A DNA stretch of 64,000 nucleotides from Luteibacter sp. OK325 (GCF_003050935.1 NZ_QAOX01000005.1:186001-250000), one strand, 5' to 3'; numbered from the stretch's first letter, positions 1-9,150 are shown. The notes: generated from the letters alone by a model not told the origin. Numbers and translations are program-made.

Positions 1-332
1 TGGTCATACCCGCGCTCGGGATCGACGATCGCGACGAAACCTGCGTCGATCAATAGCGACGCCGTCTCGCACGCCAGCCCCGGCGAGCCCAGCGAGGGAT
101 ACGTCAGCGCGTAGAGCGGCGGCGGGAAGCCGCCGAAGTCGTGGATCGTTCCCGGCGTGGCTGCGCCGGTCACCCGGATACCGCCCGTCTGCCAGTGCGG
201 CGAGACCACCACGATGGCCATGGCGTTGGCCAGGCGCTCTCCGATGTCGGTCAGGCGCGGGCCGAGCAGACCCGGCTCCAGCGCAAACGTCGGGGCACCG
301 TGGGAAATGAAGAGAGCGGGCGCGCGGGGCAT
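1..332 (-). CDS. LigB/DODA-type extradiol ring-cleavage dioxygenase, 5' part (C-terminus outside window)
   Basis: Reading leftward from the ATG at 330-332, the frame is open to the window edge, giving 110 N-terminal residues. Near the start it shows ALFISHGAPTFALE, then VVVSPHW and TIHDFGGFPPPLY. These are hallmarks of the class III extradiol dioxygenase family that includes 4,5-DOPA dioxygenase (E. coli YgiD). The early His and the later His (in SPHW) are expected metal ligands in this family. Members cleave catecholic rings using Fe(II) or Zn(II). The true substrate cannot be read from the sequence. No strong ribosome binding site is visible. The gene lies downstream of the GGDEF/EAL gene on the same strand, 132 bp away. 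Confidence 0.85.
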   Translation of the reverse strand, partial: MPRAPALFISHGAPTFALEPGLLGPRLTDIGERLANAMAIVVVSPHWQTGGIRVTGAATPGTIHDFGGFPPPLYALTYPSLGSPGLACETASLLIDAGFVAIVDPERGYD

Positions 333-464
333 GGCGAATACCTGAAAAGCGGAAGCGGCTGCCTCCTCTTAGCAATGTAAGGGGTGTGACCCGGGGGATA
401 AATCGCCGTGGGAAGAACACATTGGCTCTCCCGGGGAACAACCGGTCATCGCGACCTGCCAGCG

Positions 465-3053
465 TCAGGTCAAGCGGAGTTCGTGTGTCGCCGGACCCAA
501 TTCGTCGATCGGTACCGGCCGGGAGAAGAAGAAGCCCTGCATCGACGTGCACTCCTCGTCGAGCAGCCAGCGACGCTGACGGTCGGTCTCCACGCCCTCG
601 GCGACCACCTCGAGGTTGAGGCTGCGGGCGAGGAAGACGATCGAGCGGCAGATGGAGGCGTCCACGTCGTCCTGCAGGAGCGCGCTGGTGAAGTGCCTGT
701 CGATCTTGATCTTGTCCAGCGGCAACCGCGACAGATACGTCAGGTTCGAGTAGCCGGTACCGAAGTCGTCCAGCGCGATGCTCACACCCATCGCGCGCAG
801 CTCATGCAAGGTGCGAATGGCCCGCGCAGGCTCATTCATGAAGGCGCTTTCGGTCAGCTCCAGTTCCAGCAGCGACGCACTCGCGCCCGTCTCCGCCAGC
901 GCCTGCCGCACTTCAGCCACGAGATCGACGTGTACCAGTTGCTGCGCCGAGATATTCACCGCGATCCGGCAGTCGGCACCCAGCAATCCCGCGATGCGAC
1001 GTTGTTGCCGGCATGCCTCGCGCAAGACCCACTGACCGATCTGCACGATGGCGCCAGTTTCTTCCAGCAAGGGCACCAGCTTGTCGGGCGTGCCGAGATC
1101 TCCCGGCGCAGACGGCCAGCGCAGCAGGGCCTCCACACCGATGACGCGGCCGTCGTCGCCGGCGTGCTGGGTCTGCCATGCCAGCGCGAGCTCATTGTCG
1201 AGATTGGCGCCGGATAAGCGCGACAACACGGTAAGGCGGGCCATGGCGGTTGCATGCATGTCGGCGGAATAACGCTTCCATGTATGTCGCCCCGACCGCT
1301 TCGCGTCGTACATCGCCGTGTCGGCGTTACGAATAAGCGTGTCCGCATCCGAACCATCGCGTGTGGCGAAGGCGACACCGATACTGCACTTCAGGCGTTG
1401 CACCGAACCGCCCACTTCCAGGGGCTCTTCAATGGCGCTCTGGATGCGCGGCAGCACGTCGAGTGCGCGTGCCGGCGAACAGCTGAAGGGCAGCATCGCG
1501 ACGAACTCGTCGCCGCCGAAGCGGCCGATGTGACCGAGGCCGTCGAGCACGTCGCCCAGCTTGAGTGTCACGTCGCGCAGCACCTGGTCACCCAGCGCGT
1601 GGCCGAGCGCGTCGTTGATGAACTTGAAATGATCCAGGTCGATGAACAGCACCATGAGGCCCGAGCCGTCGCGCTGAGATTGCCGGATCAGATGCTCCAG
1701 CTTCTCGCGCAGCGCGCGACGGTTGGGCAGGCCGGTGAGCTCGTCGTGCGTCGCCTGGTGGTTCAGTCGTTCTTCGTAGCGGCGCTGCTGCGTCACGTCG
1801 CGCACGATCGCCAGCGTGCCGCGTCCGCGGGAATCGCGGTAGTCCGAGAGCGCCAGCTCGGCCTCGAACGGCATGCCCTCTTCGGGGTTCAGCCACGCGG
1901 TCACACTGGTGCCTTCGGGCGTTCCACCGCGCATTGCCTCGAGCGCATCGGCATCCATGAATTCCGCCGCGTGACGGCCGACCAGGGTCGCGCCGTCGTG
2001 ACCGAGGCGCTCCTCGGCGAGCAGGTTGGCGTACTCGATGCGGTCGTTGCGCACGATGATCACGGGCAATGGCATACGCGTCATCAACTGGCGGTAGGCG
2101 GCCTCGCTTGCAGCGAGGTCGCGGTCGGTGTCGCGCTGATGAAGCGTGCTGAGCGACAGGGCCCGGATGAGGTGGCTCTGCCGGCGATAGGCACGGTCGA
2201 ACGCGGCGGCAAAGGCATTGAGCAGGAGGACCAGGGCGAAGGTCGCCAGCATCGACGAGCGAGCCTGGCGGAACCATTCGTCGAAGATGCCCGCACGTTC
2301 GAGGCCGACCTGCACGGCGAACGGATAATGCGCCGATGCGGCCCACGCGTAGATCCGGAGGTCGTCGGCATGCTGGCCACTCGTTCCGGGCGTCGGCACG
2401 GGACCGCTCCAGGATGAAACACGGTCGGCACGATTGCTGGCGAAGCGACGCCCATCCAGCGAGAAAACGGTCATGTCCGCGGTGCCGCCCATGATCGAGC
2501 GACTCAATCCATCGCGCACGCGCGCCTCGTCGATCACGGTGCCGAAGGCCGCCGGCTCAGGCACACGCGAGTCGACCAGGATGCGAATGGTCGGTGGCGC
2601 CCCGTTCTGTCCGTCGGCCACGAGGACGCGCACGCTGGCGCCGAGCGCTTCGCGCCGGGGAGCGTCCAGGCCCTCGCGCCAGTTCAGCAGGGGCGCGCTG
2701 GTACAGGCGAGCACGCCGCCTCCCGCATCCAGGGCGACAAACGTGGGCAGCTCGGGGTGGCGCGCTTGCACTTCGGCCAGGCGCATGTGCAGGGAACCGG
2801 ACTCGGCGGTGTCGCTTGCATTGCGCAGCGCGAGCAGCGGCCCGAGGCTGGCGTCGATGTCCTGGTCGACCATGCGTACCGTGCCACTGGCCGAGCCGGC
2901 GAGCTGACGGCGCCCGTTCGCGAGCATGCCGCGGTAGACATCGATCTGCAGGAAGGCGACCAGCGTGACCAGACCCACGCTGAGGCCGAGCGAGACGCCC
3001 CAGGTGGCCAGACGGATACGCCGGGTGCGCAGCTTCGCCGCGCCCTTGTCCAT
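465..3053 (-). CDS. Membrane-anchored PAS-GGDEF-EAL cyclic-di-GMP signalling protein
   Basis: This 862-residue protein is predicted to make and/or break cyclic-di-GMP at the inner membrane. A first membrane helix (about residues 15-37) is followed by a periplasmic sensor region of about 230 residues and a second helix (about 267-285). A PAS domain (about 315-428), a GGDEF domain with intact RFGGDEF (about 513-517) and an EAL domain with intact EALLRW (about 641) follow. EAL signature pieces LELTES, DDFGTGYSNL and VVAEGVET are all present, so both active sites look potentially functional; the net activity is unknown. The frame stays open 42 codons further upstream, but the ATG at 3053 has a GGAAGG ribosome binding site just before it and starts a clean membrane-anchor sequence. 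Confidence 0.93.
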   Translation of the reverse strand: MDKGAAKLRTRRIRLATWGVSLGLSVGLVTLVAFLQIDVYRGMLANGRRQLAGSASGTVRMVDQDIDASLGPLLALRNASDTAESGSLHMRLAEVQARHPELPTFVALDAGGGVLACTSAPLLNWREGLDAPRREALGASVRVLVADGQNGAPPTIRILVDSRVPEPAAFGTVIDEARVRDGLSRSIMGGTADMTVFSLDGRRFASNRADRVSSWSGPVPTPGTSGQHADDLRIYAWAASAHYPFAVQVGLERAGIFDEWFRQARSSMLATFALVLLLNAFAAAFDRAYRRQSHLIRALSLSTLHQRDTDRDLAASEAAYRQLMTRMPLPVIIVRNDRIEYANLLAEERLGHDGATLVGRHAAEFMDADALEAMRGGTPEGTSVTAWLNPEEGMPFEAELALSDYRDSRGRGTLAIVRDVTQQRRYEERLNHQATHDELTGLPNRRALREKLEHLIRQSQRDGSGLMVLFIDLDHFKFINDALGHALGDQVLRDVTLKLGDVLDGLGHIGRFGGDEFVAMLPFSCSPARALDVLPRIQSAIEEPLEVGGSVQRLKCSIGVAFATRDGSDADTLIRNADTAMYDAKRSGRHTWKRYSADMHATAMARLTVLSRLSGANLDNELALAWQTQHAGDDGRVIGVEALLRWPSAPGDLGTPDKLVPLLEETGAIVQIGQWVLREACRQQRRIAGLLGADCRIAVNISAQQLVHVDLVAEVRQALAETGASASLLELELTESAFMNEPARAIRTLHELRAMGVSIALDDFGTGYSNLTYLSRLPLDKIKIDRHFTSALLQDDVDASICRSIVFLARSLNLEVVAEGVETDRQRRWLLDEECTSMQGFFFSRPVPIDELGPATHELRLT

Positions 3054-3317
3054 CGCGCCTTCCACCGTCACGCCCCCTTGCGCCGCAACGCCGATCCTAT
3101 TCCCGCGGCCGGTCGGCGGCGGGGCCCTGTGCATCTGTAACGGCAGGCGGCCCGTCGTCTTGATCGCCACGGCGAGCAAGTCGCGCGCGCGAAAGGGAGA
3201 TGCAATATCGGCACGAATATTCTTATGTACCCTCTTTCATTCACGTTTGCTGAACACTATTTACCGAACGATTCAGTTCACAAACAGTACGCCCCACCAC
3301 CAAGGACCAGTTCCCCC

Positions 3318-3851
3318 ATGCGCTCGTCCCGCTTTGCACTTGGCGTCATTGCCACCCTTACGTTGTCCGCTGTCGCCATCCCCGCCGCTGCCGAAACCCA
3401 CCTGGAACTCCAGGGCGGCCGTAGCTACATGGACACCCACGGCACCAGCGTCTTCTTCATCGAGTCTGTGTTCGATGCCCATCCCATGGGCCAGAGCCGC
3501 TTCACCTGGTCGCCGGATGTCTCCATCGGCTATATCGACGGTCGCCACATCGGGCGCTACGCCGACTACCACCCCGGCGTCACCAATAACGTATGGGTCG
3601 GCGCCGCCGGCGCCCGCTTCCACTACGGTAACGACACAGACTGGTACCAGCCGCTGTTCTTCAGCTTCCAGGTGGCGGGCACGGCCGGTGGTCACACCCA
3701 GGCCTTATCCAGCGACTACGAGTTCGTCAGCACACTCGGCTGGCAGATGAAGAACGTCAGCTTCCAGATCCGCCATATCTCGAACGGCAGCTTCCACGAG
3801 CCGAACCGCGGCGAGACGATGGCTTTGGTGGGTATCGGCTTCAATCTCTGA
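3318..3851 (+). CDS. pagL: PagL-type lipid A 3-O-deacylase (acyloxyacyl hydrolase)
   Basis: This 177-residue outer-membrane beta-barrel enzyme of the PagL family removes the 3-O acyl chain of lipid A, remodelling LPS. A signal peptide ends near AAAE (residue about 25). The C-terminal part contains RHISNGSF, with H153 and S155 matching the family catalytic His-x-Ser; the acid is probably E161 or E166. The protein ends with an alternating strand and terminal Leu, typical of barrel proteins. The ATG at 3318 is chosen because it begins the signal peptide and is preceded by AAGGA; the frame continues upstream without a second plausible start. It is divergent from the GGDEF/EAL gene and convergent with the efflux operon. 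Confidence 0.88.
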   Translation: MRSSRFALGVIATLTLSAVAIPAAAETHLELQGGRSYMDTHGTSVFFIESVFDAHPMGQSRFTWSPDVSIGYIDGRHIGRYADYHPGVTNNVWVGAAGARFHYGNDTDWYQPLFFSFQVAGTAGGHTQALSSDYEFVSTLGWQMKNVSFQIRHISNGSFHEPNRGETMALVGIGFNL

Positions 3852-3860
3852 TCAAGGAAA

Positions 3861-4005
3861 TGTGGGAGCCGCTTCAGCGGCGAAAGGCCAGGGTGCCGTA
3901 ACGCCGTTGCCGGCGTTGCCGGCTCCCACAAAAGACAAAAAGCCGGCGCTGTGATGCGCCGGCTTTCTCGTCGAGGGGCATCGCCGCTGAAGCGGCTCCC
4001 ACACA
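3861..4005. repeat. REP-like hairpin repeats (3 copies) between pagL and the efflux operon
   Basis: One direct copy at 3861-3886 has stem CCGCT-TC-AGCGG. A GC-type variant lies at about 3911-3931 (GCCGGC-GTT-GCCGGC), and an inverted copy at 3979-4005. All share the GTGGGAGCC or GGCTCCCAC flank. The copies surround the terminator at 3939-3966. Confidence 0.85.
3939..3966 (-). terminator. Bidirectional intrinsic terminator between convergent pagL and emrB-like gene
   Basis: A perfect 11-bp stem (AAAGCCGGCGC / GCGCCGGCTTT) encloses a 6-base loop. On the minus strand it is followed by a run of five T residues, so it best serves the efflux operon. On the plus strand it gives a weaker TTTCTC tail for pagL. 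Confidence 0.85.
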
Positions 4006-4014
4006 CATCTGGTC

Positions 4015-5541
4015 TTAGTGGCCTGCAGCCGCCGGGCCGGCCTTTGCCGCGAACGGTGGCTTCGCCAGCCAGACGATAAACACCAGGGCGATGAACACAT
4101 ACCCCAGCAGGTGGAAGACCTCGTTGAACGAGATCTGATACCCCTGGTTGGTAATCATCGCGTTCAACGCCGAGGTCGCGTACTGCGAATCGCCGTGGCC
4201 GATCGTGGTCAGCGCCTGCTGGGCCGTCGGATCGAACGGCGTGATCGTTTCGGTCAGCCGCTCGTGGTGCACGATCGCCCGTCGATCCCACAGGAACGTG
4301 GTCAGCGACGCCGCGAAGCTGCCGCCCAACGTACGCAGGAAGGTGGCGAGGCCGGAGCCTGCCGCGATTTCGCGCGGTTGCAGGTCGGACAGCAGGATGC
4401 TGAGGATCGGCATGAAGAACAACGCCACGCCCAGGCCCTGGATCAGCTGCACCATCGCGACACTGTAGAAATCGATGTCGAGATAGAACTCCGAGCGCAT
4501 GAAGCATGTCGCGCCCATCACCAGGAACGCGCCCGAGGCCAGCACGCGCAGGTCGAACTTATGCGCGTAGCGACCGACGAAGGGGGTGAGGATCACCGGA
4601 ATGATACCCAGCGGCGCCGCGGCCAGGCCCGCCCACGTAGACGTGTACCCCACGTTGCGTTGCAACCACTGCGGCACGAGCAGGCCGATGGCGAAGAACG
4701 CCGCGTAGGCCAGCACAAGACATAGCGTGCCCATGGCGAAGTTTCGATGCCGGAACAGCTTCAGGTTCACGATCGGGTCCTTGTCCGTGAGCTCCCAGAT
4801 CAGGAACACGGCCAGGCCGATCACCGCGATGATCGCGGTAACGATGATGAAGGGCGACGAGAACCAGTCCTCGTCGTTGCCCTTATCGAGCACCACCTGC
4901 AGTGCACCCACGCCGATGATCAGCGTGATCAGGCCCACGTAATCCACCTTGGGCTTCTCGGTGACCTCCGGGCGTCCCTTCATCTGGTTCGCCACGACGA
5001 AGCTGGCGAAGATGCCGATCGGCACATTGATGAAGAAAATCCACGGCCAGGTGTAGTTGTCCGTGATCCAGCCACCGAGGATCGGACCTGCGATGGGCGC
5101 GACGACGGTGACCATCGCCAGCAGGGCCAGGGCCATGCCTCGTTTGGCCGGTGGATAAATCGAGATCAGCAGGCTCTGCGTGATCGGATACATCGGGCCG
5201 GCCACCGCGCCCTGGATAGCGCGGAACACGATGAGCATGGTCATGCTCTGCGCGATACCGCACAGGAAGGATGCCAGCGAGAACAACAGCGTGGCCATGA
5301 CGAACAGCTTCGTTTCACCGAAACGCCGCGTCAGGAAGCCGGTCAGCGGCAGCGCGATCGCGTTGCTGACCGCGAACGAGGTGATCACCCACGTGCTCTG
5401 GTTGGAGCTGACGCCCAGATTGCCCGCGATGGTCGGCAGCGACACGTTCGCGATCGTCGTGTCGAGCACCTGCATGAAGGTCGCAAGCGACAGGCCGATC
5501 GTGGACAGCGCCAGGTTTGGCGGTCGAAATTCGGTGCTCAT
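4015..5541 (-). CDS. emrB: DHA2-family MFS drug efflux permease, EmrB-like
   Basis: This 508-residue inner-membrane proton-coupled exporter is of the 14-helix DHA2/EmrB type. It shows the motif LDTTIANVSLPTIAG in helix 1 and RAIQGAVAGPMYPITQSLL, both typical of EmrB. It is the last gene of an operon with the periplasmic adaptor, 12 bp after that gene's stop, and an outer membrane factor upstream, so it probably forms a tripartite pump. Substrates in this family include hydrophobic toxins, fusaric acid and uncouplers; the actual substrate here is not visible. The intrinsic terminator at 3939-3966 follows it. Confidence 0.93.
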   Translation of the reverse strand: MSTEFRPPNLALSTIGLSLATFMQVLDTTIANVSLPTIAGNLGVSSNQSTWVITSFAVSNAIALPLTGFLTRRFGETKLFVMATLLFSLASFLCGIAQSMTMLIVFRAIQGAVAGPMYPITQSLLISIYPPAKRGMALALLAMVTVVAPIAGPILGGWITDNYTWPWIFFINVPIGIFASFVVANQMKGRPEVTEKPKVDYVGLITLIIGVGALQVVLDKGNDEDWFSSPFIIVTAIIAVIGLAVFLIWELTDKDPIVNLKLFRHRNFAMGTLCLVLAYAAFFAIGLLVPQWLQRNVGYTSTWAGLAAAPLGIIPVILTPFVGRYAHKFDLRVLASGAFLVMGATCFMRSEFYLDIDFYSVAMVQLIQGLGVALFFMPILSILLSDLQPREIAAGSGLATFLRTLGGSFAASLTTFLWDRRAIVHHERLTETITPFDPTAQQALTTIGHGDSQYATSALNAMITNQGYQISFNEVFHLLGYVFIALVFIVWLAKPPFAAKAGPAAAGH

Positions 5542-5553
5542 TGCGCGGCCTCC

Positions 5554-6765
5554 TTACTTCGGAGCCTTCTGCTGCTCGCCTTCACCCGCCGATGCGTTCT
5601 CGTGGATGACGCGCGCAATGTCCTTGTCGGCATCGGCAAGCTGCTTGTCGTAGATCGGCGTGGAGAACTCGGCCTTGGTCGGCGCCTGCGTCGAGAGCAG
5701 CGGGCCGCTCTGGTCGTGCAGGTTCACGGTGACCTTGGTCGACAGGCCCAGGCGCAACGGCTTCTCTTCGAGCTGCCGGGGTTCGGTGAAGACCACGCGT
5801 ACCGGTACGCGCTGGACGATCTTGATCCAGTTACCGGTCGCGTTCTGCGCCGGCAGGATCGAGAACGCACTACCGCTGCCGATACCCAGGCTACGGATCT
5901 TCGCCTTGTAGACGGTCTTGCCGCCGTATACGTCCGCGGTCACTTCCACCGGCTGGCCGATGCGCATCTTGTTGAGCTGGGTCTCCTTGAAGTTCGCGTC
6001 GATCCACACCTCGTGGAGCGGCACGACGGCCATCAGGGCGGCGCCCGGCTGCACGCGCTGGCCGACCTGCACCGTGCGCTTGGCGACGTAACCGTCCACC
6101 GGCGCGACCAGGGTGGCGCGAACGTCGTCGAGGTAAGCGGAACGCAGTTTGGCGGCCGCGGCGCGGACGTCCGGATGCGAGGCGACGACGGTATCGTCGA
6201 CCAGCACCTTGTTGCTGCTGTATGCCTGCTTCGCGGAAGCGAGGCTGCTCTCGGCGGAGGTCAGCGTATCGGAAGCATGCGAGAGCTCCTCGGCGGAGAT
6301 CGCGCCGGACTTGGCGAGATCGCGGCGACGGTTGTAGTCCTGGCGAGCGCGATCGACCGCGGTCTGGCGCACGGCGACATCGGCCTGCGACGAGGTCACG
6401 TTGTTGTAGAGGCCACGTACCTTGCGTACCGTGTTGGCGAGGTTGGCGCGCGCACTCTCCAGGGCGACTTCGGCGTCGCTCGGATCGAGCTTGACCAGCA
6501 CGTCGCCCTGATGGACGAGGTCGCCGTCATCGGCACCGATGGAGGTGACGGTGCCGGCGATCTGCGGGGTGATCTGCACGACGTTGCCGTTGACGTAAGC
6601 GTCGTCGGTGTCCTCTTCCCAGCGGCCGTCCACGAAGTACCAGACGGTCCAGCCGATCGCGGCGAGCACGATCACGGCAACCAGGAGCTTGAGGAAGAAG
6701 CCGCGACGGCTCTTCGGGGGCGGCGCAACGACGGCGCCGGATGGGGCAATGGTTTCTTGTGACAT
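5554..6765 (-). CDS. emrA: HlyD/EmrA-type membrane fusion protein
   Basis: This 403-residue periplasmic adaptor links the MFS permease to the outer membrane channel. A short cytoplasmic N-terminus is followed by one membrane helix (about residues 24-46). A biotinyl-lipoyl-like half motif (GNVVQITPQIAGTVTSIGA) comes next, then a long helical hairpin, then the returning lipoyl half (ATLVAPVDGYVAKRTVQVG) and a beta-barrel region. This order is standard for EmrA. It sits 24 bp downstream of the outer-membrane-factor gene and 12 bp before the permease. Confidence 0.93.
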   Translation of the reverse strand: MSQETIAPSGAVVAPPPKSRRGFFLKLLVAVIVLAAIGWTVWYFVDGRWEEDTDDAYVNGNVVQITPQIAGTVTSIGADDGDLVHQGDVLVKLDPSDAEVALESARANLANTVRKVRGLYNNVTSSQADVAVRQTAVDRARQDYNRRRDLAKSGAISAEELSHASDTLTSAESSLASAKQAYSSNKVLVDDTVVASHPDVRAAAAKLRSAYLDDVRATLVAPVDGYVAKRTVQVGQRVQPGAALMAVVPLHEVWIDANFKETQLNKMRIGQPVEVTADVYGGKTVYKAKIRSLGIGSGSAFSILPAQNATGNWIKIVQRVPVRVVFTEPRQLEEKPLRLGLSTKVTVNLHDQSGPLLSTQAPTKAEFSTPIYDKQLADADKDIARVIHENASAGEGEQQKAPK

Positions 6766-6789
6766 CGGAAGCTGCCTCGGTGCGATTTT

Positions 6790-8250
6790 TTAGTGGGTTG
6801 CGGGCGTGGCGGCGACGACCGGCTGGTCGTCGGCCTCAGGGCGGAAACCGCCGCCGAGCGCCTGAATGAGTTGGACGGACGTGTCGACCTGCTGCGCCTT
6901 CAGGGAGGCCATGCGCTGCTGGGCTTCCAGCAACTGCTGACGTACCGCGAGCGACTCCAGGTAGCTACCGACACCCGCCTTGTAACGCAGCTGCGAGAGG
7001 TCGTATGCCTGCTGTGCCGCGTCCTGCGCGCGCTGCTGTGCCTGGATCTGCGTGCCCAGCGAGTCGAGACCCGAGAGGTCGTCGGCCACTTCGTTGAGCG
7101 CACCCACCAGCGTCTTGTTGTACTGCGCGACGGCGAGGTCGTACTCGGCGTCCTTGCCCGACAGGTTGGCGCGAAGGCGACCGCCGTCGAAGATCGGCAG
7201 GCTCACCGCCGGCAGCACCTGCCAGAAGCGCGCGCGCGACGAGAACAGGTTGTCCGAACCACTGGCCGCCTGCGCGGCGAGGATGCCGAGCGATACGTTG
7301 GGCAGGAACTCCGTCTTTGCCGAGACGATGTCCTTCGATGCCGCCTCGACACGCCAGCGAGCGGCGACCAGATCGGCACGATGACCGAGCAGGTCGGCCG
7401 GAAGGTTCGCCGGAATCGCTACCGCTGATGGGGTCAACGCGGCGGGACGAGTAATGTCGATGCCGCGGTCGGGACCCTTGCCCAGCAGCATGCTGAGCTG
7501 GATGCGCGCGGTATCGATGGCACGTTCCGACACGGCGATCTCACGCTCGGCCGAGGCCACTTCGCTGTCGGCCTGTTTTACCTGCGTCTGGTTGTCGACG
7601 CCGGCGGCCACGCGCTGCACGGTCAGCTTCTGCGAGGCGTTACTGCGATCGAGCTCGGCCTTGGCCACGTCCAGTTGGGTGAACGCGTAGCCGAGCTGCA
7701 CGTAGGCGCGGGCGACACTCGTCGAGATCTCGATACGCGCGGCGCGGGCGTCGATCTCCGTGGCACGCTGGCTGCCGAGGGCGGCTTCCCACGCGGCACG
7801 CTTGCCGCCCCACAGGTCGAGGTCCCAGCTGAAGTTGCCGTAGCCGAACTTCGTCCACGAGAAGTGGTTACCCGGCGGCGACGGCAGCAGCGAACCCGGC
7901 AGGTGCGCGCCAGCGGCGCCAGCGCCGACGCTGAAGGTCGGATCGCGCGCGGCATCGGCCCCGCTGCTCTGTGCCTGTGCCTGGCGCACGCGTGCGTCGG
8001 CGGTAGCCAGATCCGGATTGTCCTTCAGCGCCTCCTCGATCAGCGATGCGAGCTGGCTGTCGCCCAGACCGGTCCACCAGTCAGCCGACGGCCAGCCGGC
8101 CGGGGAGACGGCCACCTTCGACAAGGTACGGTCGGCGTGAAGGGTGGTCGGGTCGGTGAGCTGACCCTGCGGATCCAGTCCACGGCTGGTGACACAGCCG
8201 GAAAGAATCAACGCGGCCCCGACGGCCGCCACGAGAGTGTGCAGACGCAT
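6790..8250 (-). CDS. NodT-family outer membrane factor lipoprotein (TolC-like efflux channel)
   Basis: This 486-residue outer membrane channel subunit has a lipoprotein signal peptide with lipobox LILSGC, so the mature protein starts at Cys19 and is lipid-anchored. The body has the two long coiled-coil repeat units of OEP/TolC proteins (for example DNPDLATADARVRQAQAQ and the later QVDTSVQLIQALGGGF that ends the second repeat). It lies between the MarR regulator (23 bp gap) and the adaptor gene, completing a MFS-type tripartite pump. NodT assignment is by family pattern. Confidence 0.92.
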   Translation of the reverse strand: MRLHTLVAAVGAALILSGCVTSRGLDPQGQLTDPTTLHADRTLSKVAVSPAGWPSADWWTGLGDSQLASLIEEALKDNPDLATADARVRQAQAQSSGADAARDPTFSVGAGAAGAHLPGSLLPSPPGNHFSWTKFGYGNFSWDLDLWGGKRAAWEAALGSQRATEIDARAARIEISTSVARAYVQLGYAFTQLDVAKAELDRSNASQKLTVQRVAAGVDNQTQVKQADSEVASAEREIAVSERAIDTARIQLSMLLGKGPDRGIDITRPAALTPSAVAIPANLPADLLGHRADLVAARWRVEAASKDIVSAKTEFLPNVSLGILAAQAASGSDNLFSSRARFWQVLPAVSLPIFDGGRLRANLSGKDAEYDLAVAQYNKTLVGALNEVADDLSGLDSLGTQIQAQQRAQDAAQQAYDLSQLRYKAGVGSYLESLAVRQQLLEAQQRMASLKAQQVDTSVQLIQALGGGFRPEADDQPVVAATPATH

Positions 8251-8273
8251 GCGTTTTGCCTCGGACGTTTAGT

Positions 8274-8732
8274 TCAGTCTTTGTCGCGGAGCGCGTTGAG
8301 CACGCGTTCCAGGTAATCGTGCAACTGATCGCGCTCGGTCTTGGAGAGGTCCTTCTGGGCCCGATCCAGCGTCGCGATGTTGCTTTCGTACAGATGCTTC
8401 CAGAGCGCCTCACCGGCTTCGGTCAGCTCGATGCGCAATGCACGGCGATCCTGCTCGTGCTGTTTGCGCCGCAGGTAGCCCTTGGACTCCAGCTGGTCGA
8501 GCTGGCGCGTCATGGCGCCGCCGTCGAGATCCACCGCCCGTGCCAGCTCCGTCGCCGTCATCGCACCGTGGGTGGCCAGACGCTTTAGTACATGGAACTG
8601 GGTGAACTTGAGGTCCGCGCCCAGCGCGGCGAGATCGGCCTCGATGGCGCGGACGATTTCGCTACGCACCATGCCGATGAGGGCACCGAGGGTGTCGCGA
8701 CCGTCGTAGGAAAGGCACAGGTGGTTGTTCAT
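8274..8732 (-). CDS. MarR-family repressor of the efflux operon (EmrR/SlyA-like)
   Basis: This 152-residue winged-helix regulator has the MarR pattern: recognition region ATELARAVDLDGGAMTRQLD followed by the wing KGYLRRKQHEQDRRALRIEL. It is the first gene of the efflux operon and probably represses it until a ligand (often a phenolic drug) binds. The ATG at 8732 is preferred over an in-frame ATG at 8768, because a good promoter (TTGACA, 16-bp spacer, TAGAAT) lies between the two. The upstream Met overlaps the -35 element and would not be transcribed. This leaves a leader of only about two bases. Confidence 0.92.
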   Translation of the reverse strand: MNNHLCLSYDGRDTLGALIGMVRSEIVRAIEADLAALGADLKFTQFHVLKRLATHGAMTATELARAVDLDGGAMTRQLDQLESKGYLRRKQHEQDRRALRIELTEAGEALWKHLYESNIATLDRAQKDLSKTERDQLHDYLERVLNALRDKD

Positions 8733-8740
8733 GGACGTGC

Positions 8741-8773
8741 ATTCTATTGCCCTGAAGATAGTTGTCAAGGCAA
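8741..8773 (-). promoter_or_regulatory. Efflux operon promoter with overlapping MarR operator
   Basis: On the minus strand a -35 TTGACA (8763-8768) and -10 TAGAAT (8741-8746) are separated by 16 bp. The expected transcription start falls at about 8734, two bases before the ATG at 8732. A near-perfect inverted repeat, TTGCCCTGA (8747-8755) and TCAAGGCAA (8765-8773) with a 9-bp centre, covers the spacer and -35. This is where an autorepressing MarR dimer would bind. Confidence 0.75.
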
Positions 8774-8810
8774 ATATACGCTAGGCGGATAGTTCAGGTT
8801 TCTCGGATAT

Positions 8811-9053
8811 TCATCCTTCGTCGGCCAGCAACGCCGCCAGAGCCGGGTCACGCACCTCGAACAGGTCGAAGACACCCAGTGCCCTGAGGGTCGGCAACTG
8901 AGCCAGCAAGCGGGGTTCCAGGCGGCGAACCTGCTCTTCAGGGGTGGTCGGATCGAGCATGGCGTGGGCGCAGGCGACGAAGGTCACCAGAGCGTCGCCG
9001 GCCTCCTGGCCCTCGCTCAAATCGGTTAAATCGGTAGTGACGAGACGGATCAT
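8811..9053 (-). CDS. Small conserved-looking hypothetical protein (80 aa)
   Basis: The ATG at 9051-9053 follows a GGAG ribosome binding site by 7 bases and opens an 80-residue acidic, soluble, Leu/Ala-rich protein starting MIRLVTTDLTDLSEGQEAG. No signal peptide, membrane helix or catalytic motif is seen, and I do not recognise the family. The frame continues upstream past the ATG but runs into the AraC regulatory region, so the shorter start is preferred. It is divergently arranged with the AraC gene across a 124-bp gap containing a clean palindrome, so the AraC protein could control it. Confidence 0.6.
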   Translation of the reverse strand: MIRLVTTDLTDLSEGQEAGDALVTFVACAHAMLDPTTPEEQVRRLEPRLLAQLPTLRALGVFDLFEVRDPALAALLADEG

Positions 9054-9131
9054 AGGGATCTCCGCTTCAGGGTCACGGGCGCAGGTGTCGACGGATGCCG
9101 TGCGCAGGGACATTTGCTTGGGGTTGCAAAT

Positions 9132-9150
9132 GATAGCTATGGAAGCTATC
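9132..9150. promoter_or_regulatory. Perfect inverted repeat in the divergent AraC / small-gene intergenic region
   Basis: GATAGCT, a 5-base spacer and AGCTATC form a perfect 7-bp-arm dyad, between the two divergent start codons (9053 and 9178). It has the size of an operator for a dimeric regulator. The binding protein is unknown; the adjacent AraC is the obvious candidate, although AraC proteins more often use direct repeats. Confidence 0.45.

Noticed and set aside
4747-6762. 671-residue plus-strand open frame
   Set aside because: It lies antisense to the EmrB/EmrA-like genes, which have clear family motifs. Its product is His/Arg/Asp-rich with no domain, a usual shadow in GC-rich DNA.
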